Position numbers and translations under genes: made by a program
Shown here: in pieces, positions 9,506 through 16,760 of the stretch
How the letters are laid out: every line of letters begins with the position of its first letter
Position numbering within the stretch: position 1 is the first letter of the stretch
Notes under the pieces: generated by a model
Databases searched by the model: none
The model's input: only the letters and a program-made list of their open reading frames with translations
What the model was told of the DNA's origin: nothing
NCBI GenBank assembly: GCA_963677165.2
Contig: CAXXSX010000002.1
Coordinates: 434,001-498,000, forward strand
Length of the DNA stretch: 64,000 nucleotides
Origin: JAFGXT01 sp963677165
GTDB lineage: Bacteria > Verrucomicrobiota > Lentisphaeria > Victivallales > SZUA-371
Direction of reading: 5' to 3'

Positions 9506-10191
9506 AAATTGATAAGATTCTAAAAAATGATTCCGGCATCCTGAAGATCGTCAGCGAAAGTATTGTCCTAGAACAAGACAATGCCGGTCGTGCTATTTTT
9601 GCGGTACAGTCAGAAGATGCGCTTTCCGGAATGGTTTATCTCAGCCTGGCACTGAATAAAGAATACAAGCGCTATCTTACCGGTTACATTGAGTCAAGCC
9701 TGCAGGTTGATAGCAAACAGCAACGTTTAGTTGTACGTGAACCGGCAGCGGTACTGGCAAAACGCTGGACGATTTCAAAACGCAACACAAATGCGGTCGA
9801 GATCCTGGAAGCATTAAACTCTGCGACTGGTTGTGCTTTCAGTATGGGCTCCGGGAATTGGAGTTCTACTTCAATTCCACACTTCATTAATATCGGTACC
9901 GGCTATGAAGCAATTAAAAATTTAGGCCGTGAACTATGTATAGATGATTTTACCTGGTTAAGTCAGCCAAACGGCACAATATATGTCGGACCACTGTCGA
10001 AAGCAGATATATATCAAAATATTATAGGAGTACCAGCTGATTTTTTCTTTAATCTTTCCGCCTCCGGAGCAGATTGTCCGATTGTCCCGGGCTTTCGTCC
10101 AGGGAAAAGGATCCGCATCGGCAACGGCGAGATCCTGACGATTGACAGCGTAACAGTCTCTGGAACAAACATGAGGATAAACTGGCTATGA
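9502..10191 (+). CDS. Tail hub protein (gpD/gp27-like)
   Basis: 229 residues, overlapping both neighbours by ATGA. The order of strands, the phrase VEILEALNSATGCAFSMG (about 94-111) and the end segment FRPGKRIRIGNGEILTIDSV resemble hub proteins that form the ring between tail tube and spike. It is shorter than P2 gpD (about 390), which is common in K139-like phages. The spike-like gene follows directly. The call is from pattern and position. Confidence 0.55.
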   Translation: MKIDKILKNDSGILKIVSESIVLEQDNAGRAIFAVQSEDALSGMVYLSLALNKEYKRYLTGYIESSLQVDSKQQRLVVREPAAVLAKRWTISKRNTNAVEILEALNSATGCAFSMGSGNWSSTSIPHFINIGTGYEAIKNLGRELCIDDFTWLSQPNGTIYVGPLSKADIYQNIIGVPADFFFNLSASGADCPIVPGFRPGKRIRIGNGEILTIDSVTVSGTNMRINWL

Positions 10192-10952
10192 AAAGCATGA
10201 TCAAAAAAATTGTTACTAGGCTTTTCCCTGAATTAAACAGCAAAACACACTTACCGCATCTGGGCGTTGTAATCTCCGTTCCGGATCCTCCAATATCCGG
10301 AGAGCAACACACACACGAACGTCCATACTATGCGGTTGATGTCAGGCTGTTAAATTCAGCGGAAGAAATTGATGAGGATATGCCCTTATTACGTGACATT
10401 CCGGTAGCGATGACAGGATCTGCTCCGCTTCGCGGTTTTGCCGCTCTTCCCCAGCCCGGGACAATTGTTGAAGTGGCTTTTGCCTTTGGCATGCAATCAA
10501 AGCCGTTTATCCGATCGGTACTGCCCTGGAAAATGAAACTGCCGGCAATTGATGCAGAATCCCAACGCTGGCAACAGACCGCAACCAGCTATCAGGAAGT
10601 CGACGCAAACGGCAACTGGAACCGGATCACTGATCAGACCATCAGCGATACCGCGGATATCAACTGTAATCGGACGGCAAAACAGAAAATCAATGATACA
10701 GCTGCTGTGACGAATCAAACATCCAGCACGGAGCATACTTTATTATCACCTCAGATCTACATCGGCAATGAATCGGATAACACTCTGAAGCTGGACAGCG
10801 ACTTCATGAACGCCGTGATCAGTGCCTTTAATACTCTGGCCAGCCACACCCATCCTGATGTGGGAACAATTTCACAGGGCAGTGCGGTATCAAGTCAGGC
10901 GACAGCAATAACAGCGTTAAAGACAAAACTTGACGCTATAACCAAAACCTAA
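10188..10952 (+). CDS. Baseplate spike/assembly protein (gpV / Mu gp45-like)
   Basis: 254 residues. The N-terminal part holds an OB-fold-like region (about 20-105) with a short phrase FAALPQPGTIVEVAFAFG (about 84-101), typical for gpV/gp45 spike proteins. The middle and C-terminal part (about 120-240) is rich in Asp/Asn/Thr repeats and has an SHTHPD motif (about 222-227), as in the trimeric beta-helix spike tip. The spike pierces the cell surface when the sheath contracts. It closes the baseplate group; the methyltransferase gene starts 24 nt later. Confidence 0.75.
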   Translation: MKSMIKKIVTRLFPELNSKTHLPHLGVVISVPDPPISGEQHTHERPYYAVDVRLLNSAEEIDEDMPLLRDIPVAMTGSAPLRGFAALPQPGTIVEVAFAFGMQSKPFIRSVLPWKMKLPAIDAESQRWQQTATSYQEVDANGNWNRITDQTISDTADINCNRTAKQKINDTAAVTNQTSSTEHTLLSPQIYIGNESDNTLKLDSDFMNAVISAFNTLASHTHPDVGTISQGSAVSSQATAITALKTKLDAITKT

Positions 10953-10976
10953 AACCATTAACCCGGGAGGTGAAAG

Positions 10977-11768
10977 GTGAAATCACCAATCATCTACTAC
11001 GGCGGGAAAACAAATATGCTAAAGCATATCCTGCCGTTGATTCCCGGAGAACACCGCATCTTCGTCGAACCATTTTTCGGCGGCGGCGCCGTGTTCTTCG
11101 GAAAAGAAGAGTCGGATGTCGAAGTTATCAATGATAACCTGGACATGGCCGTAACGTTCTATCGAGTTCTAAAAAACCGATATCCAGAATTAGAACAGCG
11201 TATTAAAACCACGCTTCATGCAGAACAAATGTATCTCGGCTCCAAGAACATTCTGAAAAATCCTGAGCAATACGATGAGATCTCACGCGCCTGGGCTTTC
11301 TGGGCCCAAGCCGCATTATGCTTTTCTGCTCAAATTTGCGGAGGATTTGCTTTTGGCAAGAGATCGTTCGGGCGTCAAACAGCAAACCGTGTGGATCAGT
11401 TTACTCAAAAGCTATCTGATCGGCTGAGACACACTCAGATATTCTGCCGTGACGCCTTAAACGTAATCGAGCGATTTGATTCGAAAGACACATTCTTCTA
11501 TCTGGATCCTCCGTATGCCAATAGTGACTGCGGACACTATAAAAAAGGAAAGGACGTATTCTATGATCTTCTGAAGCTGCTGCCGAGCCTGAAAGGACGT
11601 TGGCTGCTCTCGAGCTATCCAGGCGAAGAGTTGAACAAACTCCGGAAGTTCACCGGCGCCAATTATAAGGATATCGTCAAAAGCCTGTCCGTTTCCGGCA
11701 AACACAATACCGGCAAGACCAAGACCGAATGCCTAACCTGGAATTATCCGGAGCCAAACACACAATGA
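10977..11768 (+). CDS. D12-class DNA adenine N6-methyltransferase (Dam-like)
   Basis: 263 residues from a GTG start with a gggagg site 6 nt upstream. The N-terminal K-x-P-x-x-Y-Y-G-G-K and the AdoMet motif FVEPFFGGGAVF (about 29-40) are typical of D12 enzymes, and the catalytic motif IV is DPPY at about 177-180. The enzyme transfers a methyl group from AdoMet to adenine in a short DNA site, probably protecting phage DNA from restriction. It is ATGA-coupled to a cytosine methyltransferase. No restriction endonuclease gene is next to it, so it is a phage-protection enzyme and not part of a restriction system. Target sequence unknown. Confidence 0.9.
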   Translation: MKSPIIYYGGKTNMLKHILPLIPGEHRIFVEPFFGGGAVFFGKEESDVEVINDNLDMAVTFYRVLKNRYPELEQRIKTTLHAEQMYLGSKNILKNPEQYDEISRAWAFWAQAALCFSAQICGGFAFGKRSFGRQTANRVDQFTQKLSDRLRHTQIFCRDALNVIERFDSKDTFFYLDPPYANSDCGHYKKGKDVFYDLLKLLPSLKGRWLLSSYPGEELNKLRKFTGANYKDIVKSLSVSGKHNTGKTKTECLTWNYPEPNTQ

Positions 11769-13096
11769 AGTATGGAAGTGTCTGCAGCGGAGTAGAAGCA
11801 GCCACTTTAGCCTGGGAAACATTGGGATGGAAAGCTTCATTTTTCAGCGAAATTGAAGCTTTTCCCAGTGCGGTCTTGGAGCAAAGATGGCCGGAGGTAC
11901 CGAATCTTGGAGATTTCACAAAAATAGAAAATGATAATTATAATGGAAAAATCGACTTACTTACAGGAGGAACCCCTTGTCAAGCCTTCAGCATTGCTGG
12001 AGCTGGCAGAGGAATTGAAGATCAGCGTGGACAACTTTCCCTCGAGTTTGCAAAGCTTGCTTTTCGATCTAAAGCAAGGTGGATTGTGTGGGAAAACGTC
12101 CCCGGCGTACTATCAAGCAACAAAGGACAGGATTTTGCCGCTTTCCTATCTTTGCTCTGCGGATGGAATGTCAAAGTGCCAAGGATCCACACCAAACAGA
12201 ACGGTGAAAAGGTCAGAAAATGGCGAAAAAGCGGAATCATTACACCAGCTCCGGGAGGATTCGGACTGGCATGGCGAACTATTGACGCTCAATTCGTCAG
12301 AGTGGACGGATATAACCGGGCTGTACCTCAGCGACGAAGGCGTCTGTTCGTTGTTGGATATATTGGAGACTGGATCCGTCCCGCAACGGTATTATTTGAC
12401 AAAGGAAGCCTGTCAGGGGGTTCTGCACCGGAGCGAAAAACGAGGCAAAGTTTTACCCGAACCGCTAAAGTCAGCGCTTCAGGCCGTAGTCGATCAGAAG
12501 TGATCTGCATGGCTCATGGTCAGGCAAATGCTGAAGTATGTGAGAACCATGCTTCCACACTCAACTGCAACCATGAAGCACCGATAGTTTATGAAAATCA
12601 TCCTGCCGGCTCGAGAGTTCGCCCTTCCGAAGACGTATGTCAAACCCTTAACGCACGAATGGGGACTGGAGGCGGAAACCTACCGTTCGTTCAATGCTTC
12701 ACGCAAAACGATGCCGCACACGATGCTGTTGATCATATTGCTCCGACAATGAGATGTGGAGGAACACAGGCAGTATCAATTGCCGGGAATATAATCAATC
12801 GGGCAGTACAACATGGAGGGAATGGTTCAGGCTTCAGTCCAGGAGTGTCTTTCTCTCTGACTACGGCTGACCGTCATGCAGTTTCATTATATGGAGAGGT
12901 CAGGCGAATGACTCCTCTCGAGTGTGAGAGGCTGATGGGCTTTCCAGACAACCACACCAGAATCAAATGGCGTGGAAAGCCTGAAGAAGATTGCCCGATC
13001 GGACACAGATACAAAGCGTGTGGAAACAGCCAGTGTGTGAATGTTATGCGCTGGATAGGAAAAAGAATCGATAAAATTGATAAATTAACAAAGTGA
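11765..13096 (+). CDS. DNA cytosine C5-methyltransferase
   Basis: 443 residues; the ATG at 11765 overlaps the adenine methyltransferase stop by ATGA and the protein then begins KYGSVCSGVEAA (motif I). Motif IV is PCQ at 71-73 with catalytic Cys72, motif VI is ENVPGV, motif VIII is QRRRRLFVVGY, and the C-terminal GNSQCVNVM is motif X. The section between motifs VIII and X (about residues 225-370) is the target recognition region and here is long and low in conserved residues. The reaction is methyl transfer from AdoMet to cytosine C5. A second long frame overlaps positions 11943-12503. Confidence 0.92.
   Translation: MKYGSVCSGVEAATLAWETLGWKASFFSEIEAFPSAVLEQRWPEVPNLGDFTKIENDNYNGKIDLLTGGTPCQAFSIAGAGRGIEDQRGQLSLEFAKLAFRSKARWIVWENVPGVLSSNKGQDFAAFLSLLCGWNVKVPRIHTKQNGEKVRKWRKSGIITPAPGGFGLAWRTIDAQFVRVDGYNRAVPQRRRRLFVVGYIGDWIRPATVLFDKGSLSGGSAPERKTRQSFTRTAKVSASGRSRSEVICMAHGQANAEVCENHASTLNCNHEAPIVYENHPAGSRVRPSEDVCQTLNARMGTGGGNLPFVQCFTQNDAAHDAVDHIAPTMRCGGTQAVSIAGNIINRAVQHGGNGSGFSPGVSFSLTTADRHAVSLYGEVRRMTPLECERLMGFPDNHTRIKWRGKPEEDCPIGHRYKACGNSQCVNVMRWIGKRIDKIDKLTK
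11943..12503 (+). CDS. Overprinted ORF inside the cytosine methyltransferase gene
   Basis: 186 residues in the +1 frame relative to the methyltransferase, beginning over the LTGGTPCQ motif and ending just after the QRR motif. From memory it resembles a set of phage proteins that carry LCGKTSPAYYQAT-like, SVPQRYYLTKEACQGVLHRS-like and EKRGKVLPEPLKSAL-like segments; here these lie at about 47-65 and 145-180. The codon sense of these segments argues for selection on the second frame. The start is uncertain: ATG at 11931 or 11943, or internal initiation near the aggagg at about 11964-11969. Function unknown. It may be expressed, or it may be a shadow kept by the methyltransferase motifs. Confidence 0.5.
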   Translation: MEKSTYLQEEPLVKPSALLELAEELKISVDNFPSSLQSLLFDLKQGGLCGKTSPAYYQATKDRILPLSYLCSADGMSKCQGSTPNRTVKRSENGEKAESLHQLREDSDWHGELLTLNSSEWTDITGLYLSDEGVCSLLDILETGSVPQRYYLTKEACQGVLHRSEKRGKVLPEPLKSALQAVVDQK

Positions 13097-13114
13097 AGTA
13101 AACTAAAAAAAGTT

Positions 13115-13465
13115 GATGCCATCAGGAGAACGCTCAAATCTTCCTGATGACATCCTAGATATATCAGAGAAGATCGAGACGGAAGGTCAAGAGCCGTTCG
13201 CTGGCCAACACCACTTGGTACCAGCTATCCGTCCGATCTTCAGACCGGACTCAGCACCTAAGGCTGGTAACCTCATTCAATGGTGGACGCGCTCTTGACA
13301 CGACGCAGATAATCTACACTCAAAATAAAACGGTTCAAGCAGAGCACCTAAAATACGGCTTAAGCCGTGAACCTCAAAAAGCCTCGAACCCCACGTAACC
13401 TCCTGCGATTGTGCAGTACGGCCCCTACAGGCGCACCTAACATACGGCTCAAGCCGTAAGAGCCG
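13115..13465. repeat. Non-coding tract with hairpin units about 90 nt apart
   Basis: Between the methyltransferase stop (13096) and the tRNA I see no convincing gene. Three units contain GCACCTAA at 13254, 13344 and 13433 (spacing 90 and 89 nt). Each lies in a stem: GGTACCAGC with GCTGGTAACC (first, one bulge), GGTTCA with TGAACC plus the palindrome ACGGCTTAAGCCGT (second), and TACGGC with GCCGTA (third). A further 12-bp hairpin with one mismatch is at 13115-13154. The rest to 13688 shows nothing clear. It could be a phage RNA or a DNA site for packaging or recombination. Confidence 0.45.
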
Positions 13466-13688
13466 CCCCAAAACATCTGACAGAAAAAATTTACTCGCCC
13501 CCGCCTCCTTTTTTTATGCAAAAATGTTAATTTGCGAAACCGGATTATGCAGGATCTAACCAGAAATTAATTTTCACAAAGTGAAAGCAATGAAAAAATG
13601 AAGTATTCAAGAAAAGCGGCTCACATACATTTTCACATACAAATAGATCACTCAGAGGAGTCCTAAAGGAAAATTTTGAGGGAGAAAG

Positions 13689-13778
13689 TGGCGGAGGGGG
13701 TGGGATTCGAACCCACGGAGGCGTTAACCTCGGCGGTTTTCAAGACCGCTGCCTTAAACCAGACTCGACCACCCCTCC
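13689..13778 (-). tRNA. tRNA-Ser(UGA)
   Basis: On the minus strand the sequence folds as a class II tRNA: acceptor GGAGGGG pairs with CCCCTCC, the T arm contains GGGTTCGAATCCC, the anticodon loop carries TGA, and there is a long variable arm. The discriminator is G and the CCA end is encoded (13689-13691). The 3' end points at the prophage, which suits a tyrosine-integrase attachment site in the tRNA 3' half, although the other end of the prophage is outside the window. Confidence 0.95.
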
Positions 13779-14325
13779 GGGGAATGATCTAACAATCATC
13801 TTTGAGCTGCATAATATGACACCATAATAACGTTTGTCAAGCAGAAAAACAAAAAATCCATAGATTGAGTCGTTTTGAGATCAAAATGACTCTGTTTGGA
13901 TTATAGTAGTGCAAGACTTGCCAAGCCCGTACTCGGCTGATGAATGATTAAATATCCAAGTAATATTACGCCGCTGGTGCGGGTAAGTCAGCTTCGCCGA
14001 AACTCGGCCTACCGTCTCCTATCCCAAACAAGCTAAAGAGTCTTGCGAAATGAGACGTAATAGGTAGGGCGCGCTCTCCGCAGCGCGCCGTTTTCCATAA
14101 TTTTGTGCTCAGGCACAAAATTGCGGACGGTTACGGAGAACCGTCCCTACCCAATAAACTGCATTTCGCACGAGTCTCAAACAAGCTATTATAAAAAAAT
14201 AAAGTAACGCATTAGCAAGAAAGCAGCATAAATTCTCACTTCCTTGCCAAACCTGATTGAAAAAGCTAAAATAGCATTTATCATTATTGACTGAACCTAA
14301 AATAAACTTATAGGAAAAATTGACA
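13779..14325. other. Intergenic region with palindromic repeats, no gene
   Basis: No coding sequence is seen. A near-perfect hairpin (GAGTC...GACTC with a TTTTGA/TCAAAA core) is at 13867-13892. A tract at about 13975-14015 (gcgggtaagtcag to cggcctacc) looks like a degenerate GTA-type palindromic repeat. The BIME-like element at 14063-14151 is listed separately. AT-rich sequence follows up to the esterase gene and should hold its promoter, though I cannot place the boxes. Confidence 0.5.
14025..14188. repeat. BIME-like element: paired GTAG/REP palindromes within 11-bp direct repeats
   Basis: GTAG (14064-14067) precedes the hairpin GGCGCGCT-ctccgc-AGCGCGCC (14068-14089). A central 10-bp hairpin with a TCAG loop lies at 14099-14122. 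The inverted partner GGACGGTT-acggag-AACCGTCC (14125-14146) is followed by CTAC. Such GTAG-led hairpins are the marks of REPs moved by RAYT transposases. The unit is enclosed by TGCGAAATG/CATTTCGCA and by an 11-bp direct repeat, CAAACAAGCTA, at 14025 and 14178. A related copy is at 57551-57670. Confidence 0.6.
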
Positions 14326-15285
14326 ATGATACGAAAAGTTAAAAGAAATAGCTTCCAAGCATATTTTAATCAAACTCTATATTCTTCTATTATCACGTTA
14401 GTACTCTGTCTTTTCACCAGTGCATCTTGCGCCGAAAATAATAATCTTTACTCAAAAATAGAAAAAGACGTCCATTACGAATACAGAAAAGACAGTTCAA
14501 GAAACGTTTTCGACTTGTATTTTCCCGCCAAAGGGAAAAAACCTTATCCGACCCATATCTATATTCATGGCGGAGGCTGGGTTGGAGGCTCCAAAGGCAT
14601 CGGCGGAAACGTGAAAACAGTTTTCCGAAAACTGGCGAAGGCCGGTTTTTTAGGAATTGCGGTTGAATACCGTTTGGCCAACAGAAAAACGGGACCCTAT
14701 CTCCGCACATGCGTTGTCGATTGCATGGATGCCTTACGCTATATATTCTCCCATGCCAAAGAATATAACATTGACACCAATAATGTATTTGTCTGGGGAG
14801 GTTCTGCCGGAGGACAGCTTTCGCTGCTTTGTGCTACCGCGCCATCGTCAACCTTTCCCGGAGGTGTTCAGGAGCCCCAAAGCGGCATTCATTTCAAGGG
14901 TGTTGTGGCCTGGTATCCACCCACTGATATGCTTCACTATGAAGAAATTTCCGTCAAATATAATAAAAAACTGCGTGATCTCAGCAAACGCATCGGACGA
15001 ACTGTCGAAAACGACCCGGTCGCATTTATCGAAGTCAGTCCTCTTGCTCACCTGACCCAAAATGATCCGGTTATGCGGATATTTCATGGAGACCACGACA
15101 CGGTGGTTAACATTCAACATTCCATTCGCTTTGCAGACAAAGCCAAAAAGCTAGGCGTACCCTGTGAGTTGATCGTAATCAAGAATGCCAATCACGGTTT
15201 CAGCGGCAAAAAGATTGATCCCGGCATTGACTTCATTACCAATGCTACGGCCAAATTCTTTATCGATCTTGCCTCAAAAAAATAG
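14326..15285 (+). CDS. Secreted alpha/beta-hydrolase esterase (BD-FAE/lipase-like)
   Basis: 319 residues. The ATG at 14326 is preferred over the TTG at 14320; AGGA lies 10 nt upstream. A signal peptide ends near LFTSASCA (about 37), so the enzyme is exported. The hydrolase fold shows an oxyanion motif HGGGWVGG, the nucleophile elbow GGSAGG with Ser about 160, an acid near HGDHD (about 250), and the base in NANHGF with His about 290. It should cut ester bonds, perhaps acetyl or feruloyl groups on polysaccharides. The neighbouring epimerase gene is convergent. Confidence 0.85.
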   Translation: MIRKVKRNSFQAYFNQTLYSSIITLVLCLFTSASCAENNNLYSKIEKDVHYEYRKDSSRNVFDLYFPAKGKKPYPTHIYIHGGGWVGGSKGIGGNVKTVFRKLAKAGFLGIAVEYRLANRKTGPYLRTCVVDCMDALRYIFSHAKEYNIDTNNVFVWGGSAGGQLSLLCATAPSSTFPGGVQEPQSGIHFKGVVAWYPPTDMLHYEEISVKYNKKLRDLSKRIGRTVENDPVAFIEVSPLAHLTQNDPVMRIFHGDHDTVVNIQHSIRFADKAKKLGVPCELIVIKNANHGFSGKKIDPGIDFITNATAKFFIDLASKK

Positions 15286-15309
15286 TAAAGATTTCTCCGC
15301 AGCAAAGTG

Positions 15310-15380
15310 AGACATAATTTGAAATTTTGCGATTGAGCATACTCGCAAAGTATAAATGAGCTTAAATTCAAAATATGTCT
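15310..15380. repeat. Large nested inverted repeat between convergent genes
   Basis: The arm beginning AGACATAATTTGAA (15310) has its imperfect complement ending at 15380 (TTCAAAATATGTCT). Inside is a second palindrome, TTTGCGA and TCGCAAA. Because the esterase and epimerase genes converge here, this may stop transcription from both sides, but there is no clean T run, so a dispersed repeat is an alternative. Confidence 0.4.
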
Positions 15381-15411
15381 ATAAAAACAAAAATTCTTGT
15401 GAAGACTTTTG

Positions 15412-15507
15412 CTATTGGCTCAACTGAATGGCCTGCCATCCGTAGCGGGTAATCTTGTACCGTAAGAGAAGAACTTCCTCTCTTTCCTGCAGGTCCAGAA
15501 TCATCAT
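15412..15507 (-). CDS. Possible 31-aa ORF coupled to the epimerase gene
   Basis: The minus-strand ATG at 15507 overlaps the epimerase stop as ATGA and opens a 31-residue frame ending in KITRYGWQAIQLSQ. The charged start (LDLQEREEV) and aromatic end look protein-like, but no family is recognised. It could be a true small protein or a leftover of a larger gene. Confidence 0.3.
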   Translation of the reverse strand: MMILDLQEREEVLLLRYKITRYGWQAIQLSQ

Positions 15508-16682
15508 ACCTGGTTTTGCTGTATCTCCTTCATTAATTTAGTGGAAACCACCAGGCAGCGCGGCAAATGAAAGAAGGTTTTCCATTTTCCACCTTTCAGC
15601 AGATGGGTCGGTTCTCCTCGACGATTGAGGTATCCGAACCATTCTCCATACTGTGGGTCGGGGAAATGATTCCAGGTCCACTCATCAATACGCTTAAACC
15701 ATGTCAGGAAATCCTGATCATTAGTCATCTTGTAGGCATATAGACAGGCAATCAACGCTTCGTTATGAACCCACCATAATTTCATGTCCCATTGTAATTC
15801 AATATGGGGTTTTCCAAGAACATCCATAAAATAATAGAGTCCGCCAAATTCACGGTCCCAGCCAAATTCAAGCGTGTTTTTGATGATTTCAGCAATACCG
15901 CGAACCTTTTCCGCATCGGGTGCAACAGTGTCAAAATAATGCAGCATGAACCACATCGCTTCCAGCACATGACCCGGATTGAGCATCCGGCCCTCGCAAC
16001 TATCAAGATCCCGGGAACCGTCCGGCAGGATATTTTCAAAGACAAGACCGGTCTCACTGTCCTTAAACTTTGTGAAAACAATATCAGCAGCCTCCGCGAC
16101 ACGGACACGGTAAGTATCCTCGCCAAGACATGAATCCATCAGTAATCCGAGATTTGCCTGCATCATATAGTGTCCTAACGACAAATACCGGCATTTTCCC
16201 GGCAGACTTTTCTCCCATTGTCCTTTCGGATTATCGATCCGTGACAGATAACTATTCATTGCCTCAACAGCAGCATCGCGATATCTACTTTCACCCGTAG
16301 AGCGGTAAAGTACCGCCGCTCCCATCGCCGCAAAACAGTCGGAATAAATATTATATGGAGCAATTGCCGGCTCCCCGGCACGGTTAAGCGCAAAATAATA
16401 CGTTCCGTTTTCTGACCGACCGTTCTTATAAAGAAACTCAAATCCCCGCCTGGATATATCAAGCCAATGTGGCTGACTGTATTCCGATAGATATAGTTCT
16501 CCGAACATATACACAATACGCCACTGCATCCACATATATTTTGTAGAGTCGTAGACCGAACCATCGCGATCCAGGGAAGTAAAATAGCCGCCGAAATCCA
16601 GGTCAATACAGTTTTTCTCCCAAAACGGAATTACGGAGTTTATTAATTCTTTCTCATAACGTTCTAAATATTCTGTAAACAT
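15504..16682 (-). CDS. AGE family epimerase (N-acylglucosamine 2-epimerase-like)
   Basis: 392 residues, the normal size for the family. These enzymes have an (alpha/alpha)6 barrel and epimerise C2 of a sugar such as N-acetylglucosamine/N-acetylmannosamine or a free hexose or disaccharide. Typical sites are MWMQWRIVYMFGELY (about 50-64), GHYMMQAN, the catalytic-type NPGHVLEAMWF (about 235-245) and WWVHNEAL (about 303-310). No signal peptide, so it acts in the cytoplasm. A good aaaggag site precedes the ATG, and the LacI operator lies 19 nt upstream of the start. The substrate cannot be told from the sequence; nag genes lie 16 kb away. Confidence 0.82.
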   Translation of the reverse strand: MFTEYLERYEKELINSVIPFWEKNCIDLDFGGYFTSLDRDGSVYDSTKYMWMQWRIVYMFGELYLSEYSQPHWLDISRRGFEFLYKNGRSENGTYYFALNRAGEPAIAPYNIYSDCFAAMGAAVLYRSTGESRYRDAAVEAMNSYLSRIDNPKGQWEKSLPGKCRYLSLGHYMMQANLGLLMDSCLGEDTYRVRVAEAADIVFTKFKDSETGLVFENILPDGSRDLDSCEGRMLNPGHVLEAMWFMLHYFDTVAPDAEKVRGIAEIIKNTLEFGWDREFGGLYYFMDVLGKPHIELQWDMKLWWVHNEALIACLYAYKMTNDQDFLTWFKRIDEWTWNHFPDPQYGEWFGYLNRRGEPTHLLKGGKWKTFFHLPRCLVVSTKLMKEIQQNQV

Positions 16683-16700
16683 TTTCTTTTTCTCCTTTTA

Positions 16701-16716
16701 GAACAAACGTGTGTTC
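16701..16716. promoter_or_regulatory. LacI-family operator upstream of the epimerase gene
   Basis: The near-palindrome GAACAAACGTGTGTTC sits just upstream of the epimerase ribosome binding site. The same sequence, with one change, is found before the lacI-type gene at 17755-17770. Two copies in one local system, both in promoter positions, are good evidence for the binding site of that regulator. Confidence 0.75.
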
Positions 16717-16760
16717 TATATTTAATAAAATAACTCAATGCCTATATCAATTAGTAAAAT

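Noticed and set aside
13113..13298. Possible 61-aa protein after the methyltransferase
   Set aside because: No ribosome binding site and the sequence is composed of hairpin repeats; non-coding reading is better.
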